This document shows, one piece after another, positions 1 through 11,759 of a DNA stretch of 64,000 nucleotides. The notes under the pieces are model-generated. The model had not been told where the DNA came from and did no database searches. It saw only the letters and a list, made by a program, of their open reading frames with translations. This DNA comes from Pseudomonas sp. RIT-562. GTDB taxonomy: Bacteria > Pseudomonadota > Gammaproteobacteria > Pseudomonadales > Pseudomonadaceae. A program made the translations under genes and the position numbers. The stretch is taken from the NCBI RefSeq assembly GCF_026241895.1, contig NZ_JAPJIV010000004.1:1-64000 (forward strand), in the 5' to 3' direction. Position 1 is the first letter of the stretch. The number at the start of each line of letters is the position of its first letter.

Positions 1-75
1 GTTCGGTCCTGGTGTTTCTATGCAATCGCTCGGTGCATGGCTATCATGCGGGCCTCATTGTGAGGCGAGACTTGC

Positions 76-1035
76 ATGCTGACGTTGTTGAATCTTCTTA
101 AGGATGGCCGGTTCCATTCTGGCCAGGCCCTGGGCGCCGCCCTGGGTGTCAGTCGTAGTGCGGTTTGGAAGCAGCTCCAGCTCCTGGAAGCTGAGTTGGG
201 CCTGTCTATCCACAAAGTGCGCGGTCGCGGCTATCAGCTGGCTGTACCTTTGACCCTGCTTGATCCTGTGAGCATTCGCGAGGCCGCTCCTTCCTGCGAA
301 TGGCCCATTCTGGTCTTTGACTCCATAGATTCTACAAATGCCGAAGCCTTGCGCGCGATCGAGCGCGGGCAGGCCGCTCCATTCCTGGTGGTTGCCGAAA
401 GGCAGACTGCAGGGCGTGGGCGGCGTGGGCGCAAGTGGGCCAGTCCTTTTGCCGAAAACGTCTATTACAGCCTCGTGTTACGCATTGAGGGTGGAATGCG
501 CCAGCTGGAGGGTCTCAGCCTGGTGGTCGGCCTCGCAGTGATGCAGGCCTTGCGCGAGCTTGGCGTTTCAACTGCGGGCCTTAAATGGCCCAACGATGTA
601 CTCGTCGGGCAGAAGAAAATCGCCGGTATCCTCCTGGAGCTGGTCGGCGACCCTGCTGACGTATGTCACGTGGTGCTAGGCGTCGGGATCAATGTGAACA
701 TGCAGATGACCGAAGAGGTTGATCAGCAATGGACTTCTATGCGCCTCGAGGCGGGCAAGGCTTTTGATCGTAACCATCTGGTCGCTGCGCTGGGTGAGAA
801 GCTGCAGGCCTACTTGCACCGTCATCAAGCGCAAGGGTTTACTGCCATCCAGCCAGAGTGGGAGCAGAATCATCTATGGCAGGGGCGAGCCGTATCGCTG
901 ATTGCCGGGGTCAGCCAGATAGATGGCGAAGTGCTGGGTATCGATCAACAAGGTGCTTTGCGCTTGAAGGTGGGTGGTGTGGAAAAAGTCTTTAGCGGTG
1001 GTGAGCTCAGCCTGAGGTTGCGTGATGATTCTTGA
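76..1035 (+). CDS. birA: Bifunctional biotin-[acetyl-CoA-carboxylase] ligase / biotin operon repressor BirA
   Basis: The 319-residue protein activates biotin to biotinyl-AMP and transfers it to the biotin carboxyl carrier protein of acetyl-CoA carboxylase; cytosolic. An N-terminal winged helix-turn-helix (about residues 5-60) suggests the two-domain repressor/ligase form. The catalytic domain shows the adenylate-binding loop GRGRRGRKW (113-121) and the KWPND motif. The ATG at 76 follows a GAGGCGAG ribosome-binding site. Its stop overlaps the start of coaX by 11 bp, so the two cofactor genes are probably cotranscribed. Family identity is certain; DNA-binding repressor activity is inferred from the domain only. 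Confidence 0.97.
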   Translation: MLTLLNLLKDGRFHSGQALGAALGVSRSAVWKQLQLLEAELGLSIHKVRGRGYQLAVPLTLLDPVSIREAAPSCEWPILVFDSIDSTNAEALRAIERGQAAPFLVVAERQTAGRGRRGRKWASPFAENVYYSLVLRIEGGMRQLEGLSLVVGLAVMQALRELGVSTAGLKWPNDVLVGQKKIAGILLELVGDPADVCHVVLGVGINVNMQMTEEVDQQWTSMRLEAGKAFDRNHLVAALGEKLQAYLHRHQAQGFTAIQPEWEQNHLWQGRAVSLIAGVSQIDGEVLGIDQQGALRLKVGGVEKVFSGGELSLRLRDDS

Positions 1036-1774
1036 GCTCGACTGCGGAAACAGTTTCATCAAATGGCGAGTGCTGGCTGCTAGCGCCGGTATGACGGTGG
1101 GAGAGGGTGTCGTTGACTCGGACCTGGCGTTGCTGGAGAGTCTGAATGCAATCGAGCGCCTGTCGTTGACCTATTGCCGATTGGTAAGCGTGAGGACTAC
1201 GGAAGAGACCGGTGCTCTAACTTCCATGCTTGCGAACGCCTATGGCGTCTCTGTCGCCTGTGCTGCGCCTTCTCGCGAAATGTCCGGTGTGCGTAATGGC
1301 TATGAGGAATACGAGCGCTTGGGGCTTGATCGCTGGCTGGCGATGCTGGGTGGCTTCCATCTGGCGTCGGGCGCGTGTCTTGTGCTCGACTTCGGTACAG
1401 CCGTCACCGCTGACTTTATAGATCGCGATGGCGAGCACCTTGGTGGCTTCATCTGCCCCGGGATGCCGCTGATGCGCAATCAGCTGCGTACTCATACGCG
1501 TAAAATCCGTTACGGCGACATCGCGGCTGAGCGCGCCTTGGAAAGTCTCTCTCCGGGTCGGACCACCGTCGAGGCGGTTGAGCGTGGTTGTTCATTGATG
1601 CTCCAGGGGTTTGTTTTGACTCAGATGGCGATGGCGCGCAGTTATTGGGGTGAAGATTTTGTGGTCTTTCTCACCGGAGGGGATGCCGGTCTGGTCTCGG
1701 GCGTGGTGCCTGAAGCGCGTGTGGTTCCGGATCTGGTGTTCGTAGGCCTGGCGATGGCGTGCCCCTTGAGTTGA
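1025..1774 (+). CDS. coaX: Type III pantothenate kinase CoaX
   Basis: The 249-residue ASKHA-fold kinase phosphorylates pantothenate in the first step of coenzyme A synthesis. Visible motifs are the N-terminal phosphate-binding [11 protein letters not shown], the GLDRW segment, and DFGTAVTAD with the second conserved Asp. ATG 1025 is preferred over the in-frame GTG one codon upstream because related proteins begin MILELDCGN. It overlaps the birA 3' end by 11 bp. This enzyme class is not feedback-inhibited by CoA and often tolerates pantothenamide antimetabolites (family knowledge). Confidence 0.96.
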   Translation: MILELDCGNSFIKWRVLAASAGMTVGEGVVDSDLALLESLNAIERLSLTYCRLVSVRTTEETGALTSMLANAYGVSVACAAPSREMSGVRNGYEEYERLGLDRWLAMLGGFHLASGACLVLDFGTAVTADFIDRDGEHLGGFICPGMPLMRNQLRTHTRKIRYGDIAAERALESLSPGRTTVEAVERGCSLMLQGFVLTQMAMARSYWGEDFVVFLTGGDAGLVSGVVPEARVVPDLVFVGLAMACPLS

Positions 1775-1781
1775 GGTTTTT

Positions 1782-2222
1782 ATGCGTTGGTTGTTCCTGC
1801 TACTGCTAGTCCTCAATGTTTTCTATTACATCTGGCATCAACAAGAAGCGCCTTTGCGGGCGAAAGATGTGACGCCATTGAGCCTGTACCGCGGTTCGCA
1901 GCAGGACATCCGTTTGTTGAGCGAGTCCACGGATGCTGCGCGGGACAAGAAGAAGGCTGTCCAGCCTGATGCCGGATGTCTGTATATAGGGGGTTATGCG
2001 CGGCAGGAAGTGGCGCAGGCCATTGAGCGAAGGTTGACCGGCATGGAAATCAAGTTCCAGGCCCTGCCACGTGATCTGCCAGATACCTCTGGTTACTGGG
2101 TGCGTATCGCCCCTGAAAGCCGGCGCTGGCTGGATGATCTGCAGTTGCAAAACCTTTCCAGAGAATTCAATGAGTTAAAACATAAAATAATGCCGTGCGA
2201 GGGGGTTGCACAGGCAGATTAG
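1782..2222 (+). CDS. SPOR-domain-like membrane-anchored protein
   Basis: The 146-residue protein opens with a hydrophobic segment (RWLFLLLLVLNVFYYIW, residues 2-18), a likely uncleaved inner-membrane anchor. A short linker leads to a region from about residue 65 (GCLYIGGYARQEVAQ) to 120 that resembles a SPOR fold, with a predicted GY.VRI strand. SPOR domains bind denuded peptidoglycan glycans. It starts 7 bp after coaX and occupies the position of the hypothetical gene PA4278 in P. aeruginosa. The function is not established. The SPOR assignment comes from pattern recognition, not a profile search. The last codons overlap a promoter-like sequence for the tRNA cluster. Confidence 0.75.
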   Translation: MRWLFLLLLVLNVFYYIWHQQEAPLRAKDVTPLSLYRGSQQDIRLLSESTDAARDKKKAVQPDAGCLYIGGYARQEVAQAIERRLTGMEIKFQALPRDLPDTSGYWVRIAPESRRWLDDLQLQNLSREFNELKHKIMPCEGVAQAD

Positions 2223-2234
2223 TTTGAATAGAAT
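2206..2234 (+). promoter_or_regulatory. Putative distal promoter of the tRNA-tufB operon
   Basis: TTGCAC at 2206-2211, a 17-bp spacer and TAGAAT at 2229-2234 resemble a sigma-70 promoter. The bases after the -10 are GC-rich (GGCGCCCGC), the discriminator type seen at stringently controlled stable-RNA promoters. It overlaps the last codons of the SPOR-like gene. Confidence 0.5.
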
Positions 2235-2323
2235 GGCGCCCGCTTCGCAGTGAAGACCTTTACAGGCCAACGCGGTGAAGCGAGGTCAACGCAGCTAACC
2301 TCAGGTTTTTAATGAGAAAATGC

Positions 2324-2351
2324 TTGACAGAAGGGTAGCATGATATAGAAT
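2324..2351 (+). promoter_or_regulatory. Proximal sigma-70 promoter of the tRNA-tufB operon
   Basis: A consensus TTGACA at 2324-2329 is followed 16 bp later by TAGAAT at 2346-2351 and a GC-rich discriminator (GCTGCC). Transcription would begin a few bases before the tRNA-Tyr 5' end at 2365. The -10 context TATAGAAT is shared with the S10 operon promoter near 20568. Confidence 0.7.
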
Positions 2352-2364
2352 GCTGCCTCGCTTA

Positions 2365-2449
<85 letters not shown>

Positions 2450-2472
2450 TTTTTAGCGAGAGTTGTAAGCTC

Positions 2473-2546
<74 letters not shown>

Positions 2547-2572
2547 CGTTTACGGATCTTGCACAGTGTTAC

Positions 2573-2648
2573 GCTCTTGTAGCTCAGTTGGTAGAGCACA
2601 CCCTTGGTAAGGGTGAGGTCAGCGGTTCAAATCCGCTCAAGAGCTCCA
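2573..2648 (+). tRNA. tRNA-Thr (anticodon GGT)
   Basis: A 76-nt cloverleaf. The acceptor GCTCTTG pairs with CAAGAGC, the anticodon GGT is at 2606-2608, and CCA is encoded at 2646-2648. It is the last tRNA before tufB, so the transcript must be processed to release both tRNAs and the mRNA. Confidence 0.97.
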
Positions 2649-2732
2649 TATAACAAGGCAGATATGAAAATATCTGCCTTTGTTTTAATGGCTTGTTTGA
2701 CTTGTACAATTCTTCTCCTGAGGGTGATTTCG

Positions 2733-3926
2733 ATGGCTAAGGAAAAGTTCGAACGTAATAAGCCGCACGTCAACGTAGGCACCATTGGTCACGTCGACCA
2801 CGGCAAAACTACTCTGACTGCAGCCTTGACCCGTGTCTGCTCCGAAGTTTTCGGTTCGGCAAAGGTCGACTTCGACAAGATCGATAGCGCCCCAGAAGAA
2901 AAAGCTCGTGGTATTACCATCAACACCGCTCACGTTGAATACGATTCGGCCGTGCGTCACTACGCACATGTTGACTGCCCTGGTCACGCCGACTACGTAA
3001 AAAACATGATCACCGGTGCTGCACAGATGGATGGCGCGATTCTGGTTTGCTCGGCCGCTGATGGTCCGATGCCGCAAACCCGTGAGCACATTCTCCTGTC
3101 GCGCCAGGTAGGCGTTCCATACATCGTTGTCTTCCTGAACAAGGCTGACATGGTAGATGATGCGGAGCTGCTTGAGCTGGTTGAGATGGAAGTGCGCGAC
3201 CTGTTGAGCACCTACGATTTCCCAGGTGATGACACTCCAATCATCATCGGTTCGGCGCTGATGGCGCTGAACGGTCAAGACGACAACGAGATGGGCACTA
3301 CTGCCGTCAAGAAGCTGGTCGAGACCCTGGATAGTTATATTCCGCAGCCTGAGCGCGCCATTGATAAGCCGTTCCTGATGCCGATCGAGGATGTTTTCTC
3401 GATCTCCGGTCGCGGCACTGTTGTGACTGGTCGTGTTGAGCGTGGCATTGTCCGCATTCAGGAAGAAGTCGAGATCGTTGGTCTGCGTGACACGGTCAAG
3501 ACCACCTGCACTGGTGTTGAGATGTTTCGCAAGCTGCTCGACGAAGGTCGTGCAGGTGAGAACTGCGGCGTGTTGCTGCGTGGTACCAAGCGTGACGATG
3601 TCGAGCGTGGCCAGGTATTGGTCAAGCCGGGCACGGTCAAGCCGCATACCAAGTTCACTGCTGAAGTCTATGTTCTGAGCAAGGAAGAAGGTGGTCGTCA
3701 TACGCCATTCTTCAAGGGCTACCGTCCGCAGTTCTACTTCCGTACAACTGATGTGACTGGTAACTGCGAGCTGCCAGAAGGTGTTGAGATGGTTATGCCG
3801 GGTGATAACGTTCAAATGACCGTTACCCTGATCAAAACCATCGCGATGGAAGATGGTCTTCGTTTCGCAATTCGTGAGGGCGGTCGTACCGTCGGCGCGG
3901 GCGTCGTAGCGAAAGTCATCGAGTAA
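2733..3926 (+). CDS. tufB: Elongation factor Tu, copy B
   Basis: The 397-residue EF-Tu is a GTPase that delivers aminoacyl-tRNA to the ribosomal A site. The G1 loop GHVDHGKT (residues 19-26), DCPGH (81-85) and NKAD (136-139) are intact. The ATG at 2733 follows a GAGGG site. An in-frame upstream extension through tRNA-Thr is not coding. It sits directly after the tRNA-Tyr/Gly/Thr cluster, as in the enterobacterial thrU-tyrU-glyT-thrT-tufB operon. It differs from the tufA product (19303-20496) at 28 positions, for example E7/D, K44/V, E245/P and E397/A, and also differs at many synonymous sites, which argues against recent gene conversion. Confidence 0.98.
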   Translation: MAKEKFERNKPHVNVGTIGHVDHGKTTLTAALTRVCSEVFGSAKVDFDKIDSAPEEKARGITINTAHVEYDSAVRHYAHVDCPGHADYVKNMITGAAQMDGAILVCSAADGPMPQTREHILLSRQVGVPYIVVFLNKADMVDDAELLELVEMEVRDLLSTYDFPGDDTPIIIGSALMALNGQDDNEMGTTAVKKLVETLDSYIPQPERAIDKPFLMPIEDVFSISGRGTVVTGRVERGIVRIQEEVEIVGLRDTVKTTCTGVEMFRKLLDEGRAGENCGVLLRGTKRDDVERGQVLVKPGTVKPHTKFTAEVYVLSKEEGGRHTPFFKGYRPQFYFRTTDVTGNCELPEGVEMVMPGDNVQMTVTLIKTIAMEDGLRFAIREGGRTVGAGVVAKVIE

Positions 3927-3947
3927 GTTGTTGTAATGTCTTTTTCG

Positions 3948-3974
3948 GGCCGGCATAATGGTCGGCCTGATTTT
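3948..3974 (+). terminator. Probable intrinsic terminator after tufB
   Basis: GGCCGGC (3948-3954) pairs with GTCGGCC (3961-3967), including one G-T wobble, around loop ATAATG. A T-rich tract follows up to the tRNA-Trp gene. Confidence 0.6.
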
Positions 3975-3979
3975 GTTTT

Positions 3980-4055
3980 AGGTCAGTAGCTCAATTGGCA
4001 GAGCGACGGTCTCCAAAACCGTAGGTTGGGGGTTCGATTCCCTCCTGACCTGCCA
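3980..4055 (+). tRNA. tRNA-Trp (anticodon CCA)
   Basis: A 76-nt cloverleaf. The acceptor AGGTCAG pairs with CTGACCT, the anticodon loop CTCCAAA gives CCA at 4013-4015, the discriminator is G4052, and the 3' CCA is encoded at 4053-4055. It precedes secE by 45 bp and is probably part of the secE-nusG transcript. Confidence 0.97.
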
Positions 4056-4100
4056 GATTCACTTGGTGGGTTTGGCTTTCTTTTCACAGGATCTTCATAG

Positions 4101-4469
4101 ATGACTCCTAAAGCTGAAGCTCAAGGCTCTCGCTTCGATCTGCTCAAGTGGCTAGTAGTAGTCGCTTTGGTGGTTGTTGGCGTTGTTGGCAATCAGTATT
4201 ACTCTGCTTCGCCGATCCTGTACCGCGTACTTGCATTGCTCGCCATTGCTGCTGTAGCTGCCTTTGTAGGCCTGCAGACAGCCAAGGGCAAGTCTTTCTT
4301 TGTACTGGTTAAGGAAGCTCGCACCGAGATTCGTAAAGTCGTATGGCCAACTCGCCAAGAAACCACGCAGACCACGTTGATTGTAGTGGCTGTTGTTCTG
4401 GTTATGGCGTTGCTGTTGTGGGGTCTTGATTCCCTGCTCGGCTGGCTTGTTTCCTTGATTGTCGGCTAA
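4101..4469 (+). CDS. secE: Preprotein translocase subunit SecE
   Basis: The 122-residue inner-membrane subunit stabilises SecY in the SecYEG channel. Three hydrophobic segments are visible (about residues 17-36, 41-60 and 93-120), the three-helix form of enterobacterial SecE. The conserved cytoplasmic amphipathic motif EARTEIRKVVWPTRQET lies before the last helix. It lies between tRNA-Trp and nusG, its usual place. SecY is encoded in this same window at 29871. Confidence 0.97.
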   Translation: MTPKAEAQGSRFDLLKWLVVVALVVVGVVGNQYYSASPILYRVLALLAIAAVAAFVGLQTAKGKSFFVLVKEARTEIRKVVWPTRQETTQTTLIVVAVVLVMALLLWGLDSLLGWLVSLIVG

Positions 4470-4478
4470 GGGTGTCCC

Positions 4479-5012
4479 GTGGCTAAGCGTTGGTACGTTG
4501 TGCATGCTTACTCCGGTTACGAGAAGCATGTCATGCGCTCGTTGGTAGAGCGCGTAAAGCTGGCTGGCATGGAAGATGGCTTCGGCGAAATTCTGGTTCC
4601 CACTGAAGAAGTGGTTGAAATGCGTAATGGCCAGAAACGCAAAAGCGAGCGTAAGTTCTTCCCAGGTTACGTGCTGGTCCAGATGGACATGAACGAGGGT
4701 ACTTGGCACTTGGTCAAGGATACTCCTCGGGTGATGGGTTTCATTGGCGGTACTGCCGATAAGCCTGCACCGATCACAGATAAAGAGGCAGAAGCGATTC
4801 TGCGTCGCGTTGCTGATGGTAGCGACAAGCCGAAGCCGAAGACGTTGTTCGAGCCAGGTGAGTCGGTACGGGTCAACGACGGACCGTTTGCTGATTTTAC
4901 CGGCACGGTTGAAGAAGTTAACTACGAAAAGAGCCGGATCCAAGTGGCGGTGCTCATTTTCGGTCGCTCTACTCCGGTAGAGCTAGAGTTCAGCCAGGTC
5001 GAAAAGGTCTAG
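4479..5012 (+). CDS. nusG: Transcription termination/antitermination factor NusG
   Basis: The 177-residue factor binds RNA polymerase through its NGN domain (about 1-115, beginning [17 protein letters not shown]). Through its KOW domain (about 125-177, with [21 protein letters not shown]) it binds Rho or ribosomal protein S10. The start is GTG at 4479, 9 bp after the secE stop, with AAGGG upstream. Length is typical for gammaproteobacteria. Confidence 0.98.
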   Translation: MAKRWYVVHAYSGYEKHVMRSLVERVKLAGMEDGFGEILVPTEEVVEMRNGQKRKSERKFFPGYVLVQMDMNEGTWHLVKDTPRVMGFIGGTADKPAPITDKEAEAILRRVADGSDKPKPKTLFEPGESVRVNDGPFADFTGTVEEVNYEKSRIQVAVLIFGRSTPVELEFSQVEKV

Positions 5013-5027
5013 CTGAGCAAGCATCCC

Positions 5028-5056
5028 AACCCCGCAGCCTTAGGCTGTGGGGTTTT
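5028..5056 (+). terminator. Terminator/attenuator between nusG and rplK
   Basis: ACCCCGCAGCC pairs with GGCTGTGGGGT around a TTA loop and is followed by TTTTG. The hairpin separates secE-nusG from the rplK transcript or attenuates read-through. Confidence 0.75.
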
Positions 5057-5085
5057 GTCGTCACTGGGATAAACGCGCAAGTAAC

Positions 5086-5114
5086 CGGGGAGCCTTTCGA
5101 GGCGTTTGAACCCG
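5086..5114 (+). promoter_or_regulatory. Probable ribosomal protein L1 autoregulatory site in the L11 leader
   Basis: CGGG (5086-5089) pairs with CCCG (5111-5114), and GCCT (5092-5095) pairs with AGGC (5100-5103) closed by a TTCG loop. An asymmetric internal loop remains, GA on the 5' side and GTTTGAA on the 3' side. An asymmetric loop of this kind just ahead of rplK is what L1 recognises in other bacteria. The assignment rests on form and position only. Confidence 0.5.
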
Positions 5115-5129
5115 TAATTGGAGTGCCTC

Positions 5130-5561
5130 ATGGCCAAGAAGATTACCGCTTACATCAAGCTGCAAGTGAAGGCCGCTCAGGCTAACCCAAGCCCACCTGT
5201 TGGTCCTGCTCTGGGTCAGCACGGCGTGAACATCATGGAATTCTGCAAAGCTTTCAACGCCCGTACCCAGGGTATTGAGCCAGGCCTGCCGACTCCAGTG
5301 ATCATCACTGTCTACAGCGACCGTAGCTTCACTTTCGAAACCAAATCCACCCCTGCTTCGGTTCTGCTGAAGAAGGCGGCTGGTCTGACTAGCGGTTCTG
5401 CTCGTCCGAACACCGTTAAGGTTGGCACTGTTACCCGTGCTCAGCTGGAAGAAATCGCGAAAACCAAAAACGCGGATCTGACTGCAGCTGATATGGAAGC
5501 AGCCGTGCGTACTATCGCCGGTTCTGCTCGTAGCATGGGCCTTAACGTGGAGGGTGTGTAA
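5130..5561 (+). CDS. rplK: 50S ribosomal protein L11
   Basis: The 143-residue protein forms the GTPase-associated centre with 23S rRNA and the L10/L12 stalk, and is needed for RelA sensing. It starts [24 protein letters not shown] 5130 is chosen over an in-frame upstream start at 5118 because the family begins at this Met and GGAG precedes it. Proline-rich N-terminal and C-terminal rRNA-binding domains are intact. The stop overlaps the rplA start by one base (TAATG), so translation is coupled. Confidence 0.98.
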   Translation: MAKKITAYIKLQVKAAQANPSPPVGPALGQHGVNIMEFCKAFNARTQGIEPGLPTPVIITVYSDRSFTFETKSTPASVLLKKAAGLTSGSARPNTVKVGTVTRAQLEEIAKTKNADLTAADMEAAVRTIAGSARSMGLNVEGV

Positions 5562-6256
5562 TGGCTAAGTTGACCAAGCGTCAAAAGGCTATCGCCGGCA
5601 AAATCGAAGCAGGCAAGTCCTACAACTTTGTAGACGCTGCTGCTCTGCTGGCTGAGCTGTCGACTGTCAAGTTCAGCGAGTCGTTCGACATTGCTGTGAA
5701 CCTGGGCGTTGACCCGCGTAAATCTGACCAGGTTGTACGTAGCGCTACTGTGCTGCCACACGGCACTGGCAAGACTGTTCGCGTTGCCGTGTTCACCCAG
5801 GGTCCAGCTGCTGAGGCCGCTCTGGCTGCCGGCGCTGACCGTGTAGGTATGGACGACCTGGCTGCCGAAATGAAAGGCGGCGACCTGAACTATGACGTAG
5901 TTATCGCATCCCCGGATGCAATGCGCGTTGTGGGTCAGTTGGGTCAGATCCTCGGTCCACGTGGTCTGATGCCTAACCCTAAAGTCGGCACCGTAACTCC
6001 AGACGTAGCTACCGCGGTTAAAAACGCCAAGGCTGGTCAGGTTCGTTATCGCACCGACAAAAACGGCATCATCCACACTTCCGTTGGCAAGATCGGCTTC
6101 GATGCCGTCAAGCTGAAGGAAAACGTTGAAGCCCTGATCGCTGATCTGAAGCGTATCAAGCCAGCTTCCTCGAAAGGTATTTACGTCAAGCGCGTTACCC
6201 TGAGCACCACCATGGGTCCAGGTCTGGTCATCGACCAAGGCTCGCTCGACGCGTAA
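5561..6256 (+). CDS. rplA: 50S ribosomal protein L1
   Basis: The 231-residue L1-stalk protein assists release of deacylated tRNA from the E site. In bacteria it represses its own L11-L1 mRNA. The sequence starts [14 protein letters not shown] and carries the conserved [12 protein letters not shown] segment of domain II. Its start shares a base with the rplK stop. Confidence 0.98.
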   Translation: MAKLTKRQKAIAGKIEAGKSYNFVDAAALLAELSTVKFSESFDIAVNLGVDPRKSDQVVRSATVLPHGTGKTVRVAVFTQGPAAEAALAAGADRVGMDDLAAEMKGGDLNYDVVIASPDAMRVVGQLGQILGPRGLMPNPKVGTVTPDVATAVKNAKAGQVRYRTDKNGIIHTSVGKIGFDAVKLKENVEALIADLKRIKPASSKGIYVKRVTLSTTMGPGLVIDQGSLDA

Positions 6257-6454
6257 GACACAGGTTGGCGCAAGCGATTGCGCCAATTGAAAGATTGGGG
6301 TCCCTGCCTGGCGGGGGCTATCCAAGACCGTAGGCGACGCAAGTCTTAAACCTCAAGCCTACGCAGATGGTGCTCCCGGTTCCTTACCGAATCAGACACC
6401 AAAACGACATCCGGCCTCGGTTGGATGAAACGGTAACAAGCAGGAGTTTTACCC
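6257..6454 (+). promoter_or_regulatory. L10 leader (autoregulatory 5' region of rplJ-rplL)
   Basis: The 198-bp spacer is highly structured. A perfect 9-bp hairpin TTGGCGCAA-GCGA-TTGCGCCAA lies at 6265-6286. A longer arm is formed by GTAGGC near 6331 and GCCTAC near 6357, followed by GATGGTGCTCCCGG. L10, or the L10-L12 complex, binds this kind of leader and represses translation. The family match (ribosomal L10 leader) is by recognition; a covariance-model search would settle it. Confidence 0.7.
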
Positions 6455-6955
6455 GTGGCAATTAAACTCGAAGACAAGAAGGCCATCGTCGCTGAAGTCA
6501 ACGAGGCTGCCAATGTTGCCCTGTCTGCTGTTGTGGCTGATGCCCGCGGCGTGACAGTTGGCGCTATGACCGGACTCCGTAAAGAGGCTCGTGAAGCTGG
6601 CGTTTACGTACGTGTTGTACGTAACACCCTGCTCAAGCGCGCCGTTGCTGGCACTCAGTATGACGTGCTCAACGACGTGTTCACCGGCCCGACCTTGATT
6701 GCATTCTCCAAAGATCATCCGGGCGCTGCTGCTCGTATCTTCAAGGAATTCGCAAAAGGTCAGGACAAGTTCGAGATCAAGGCAGCTGCGTTCGAGGGCA
6801 AGTTCCTCGCAGCTAATCAGATCGACGTACTGGCAAGCCTGCCGACCCGTGACGAAGCAATTTCTCAGCTGATGAGCGTGATTCAAGGCGCAACCAGCAA
6901 ATTGGCTCGTACTCTGGCGGCACTTCGCGACCAGAAAGAAGCAGCTGCAGCCTAA
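6455..6955 (+). CDS. rplJ: 50S ribosomal protein L10
   Basis: The 166-residue stalk base protein binds 23S rRNA by its N-terminal domain and L7/L12 dimers by its C-terminal helix. It starts with GTG at 6455 after a CAGGAG site. The sequence begins [18 protein letters not shown] and ends in an alanine-rich helix. It is followed 80 bp later by rplL, whose product must be made at higher stoichiometry. Confidence 0.98.
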   Translation: MAIKLEDKKAIVAEVNEAANVALSAVVADARGVTVGAMTGLRKEAREAGVYVRVVRNTLLKRAVAGTQYDVLNDVFTGPTLIAFSKDHPGAAARIFKEFAKGQDKFEIKAAAFEGKFLAANQIDVLASLPTRDEAISQLMSVIQGATSKLARTLAALRDQKEAAAA

Positions 6956-7035
6956 GGCTAAGCGACTCCTTTCAGCGTTTATTGTTTATTTCGATGGCCG
7001 CGTAGGCTGTCACCCCAATACAGGAATTTATAGTC

Positions 7036-7401
7036 ATGTCTCTGACTAACGACCAAATCATCGAAGCAATCGGCGAAAAATCCGTTCTGGAAATCGTTGA
7101 GCTGATCAAAGCCATGGAAGAGAAGTTCGGCGTTTCCGCTGCCGCTGCTTCCGCTGGCCCAGCTGCTGTTGCTGCCGTTGTTGAAGAACAAACTGAATTC
7201 AACGTCATGCTGACCGAAGCTGGCGAGAAGAAAGTTAACGTGATCAAGGCAGTACGTGAACTGACCGGTCTGGGCCTGAAAGAAGCCAAGGCAGTAGTTG
7301 ACGGCGCTCCTGGCATCGTTCTGGAAGCTGTTTCGAAAGACGCAGCTGACAAAGCAAAAGCCACTCTGGAAGAAGCAGGCGCTAAAGTCGAGCTGAAGTA
7401 A
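7036..7401 (+). CDS. rplL: 50S ribosomal protein L7/L12
   Basis: The 121-residue acidic stalk protein is present in several copies per ribosome and recruits translational GTPases. It has an N-terminal dimerisation domain (about 1-35), an Ala-rich hinge (about 36-52, [15 protein letters not shown]) and a C-terminal domain with the conserved [13 protein letters not shown]. It starts with ATG 7036. The attenuator downstream fits the need for much more L12 than RNA polymerase. Confidence 0.98.
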   Translation: MSLTNDQIIEAIGEKSVLEIVELIKAMEEKFGVSAAAASAGPAAVAAVVEEQTEFNVMLTEAGEKKVNVIKAVRELTGLGLKEAKAVVDGAPGIVLEAVSKDAADKAKATLEEAGAKVELK

Positions 7402-7447
7402 GCATCGACCTTGCGTCTCCAGCCCGAGCGTTAAGCGAAAGGCTGAT

Positions 7448-7476
7448 GGCTGGTGGCTCTTGCCACCGGCCTTTTT
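7448..7476 (+). terminator. Attenuator between rplL and rpoB
   Basis: GGCTGGTGGC pairs with GCCACCGGCC (one wobble) around TCTT and is followed by TTTTT. It lies in the 220-bp rplL-rpoB spacer. Partial termination here would lower rpoBC expression relative to the ribosomal genes, as known for E. coli. Confidence 0.75.
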
Positions 7477-7621
7477 CCGTTATTGGCAACCGACTGGGTC
7501 GGTGCTGATAACGAGCTGTAACCACCCGATGCGGTGGCGCAAACCATGGGGTTTGCACGATTTTCTGGCTGCTCCCGTCGGGAGGGGCCAAACAAGCAGG
7601 TGACCAAGCTGGGGAACGCTG

Positions 7622-11695
<4,074 letters not shown>

Positions 11696-11710
11696 CACGT
11701 GACGCGAATC

Positions 11711-11737
11711 GAGAGCGGGGCAGGATTGCCCGCTCTC
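11711..11737 (+). other. Perfect inverted repeat in the rpoB-rpoC spacer
   Basis: GAGAGCGGG (11711-11719) and CCCGCTCTC (11729-11737) pair perfectly over 9 bp. No T tract follows, so it is more likely an mRNA stability or processing hairpin than a terminator. It lies just before the rpoC ribosome-binding site AGGAGGAAAGG. Confidence 0.6.
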
Positions 11738-11759
11738 TGCTCCGCCAGGAGGAAAGGCC

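Noticed and set aside
1-75. Possible end of an upstream gene or RNA at the left edge
   Set aside because: The 75 bases hold no convincing frame, tRNA or rRNA end. Only the birA ribosome-binding site at about 62-69 is recognisable.
2604-2732. Upstream extension of tufB through tRNA-Thr
   Set aside because: The frame is open by chance through the tRNA gene. EF-Tu starts at 2733, where the ribosome-binding site and family N-terminus agree.
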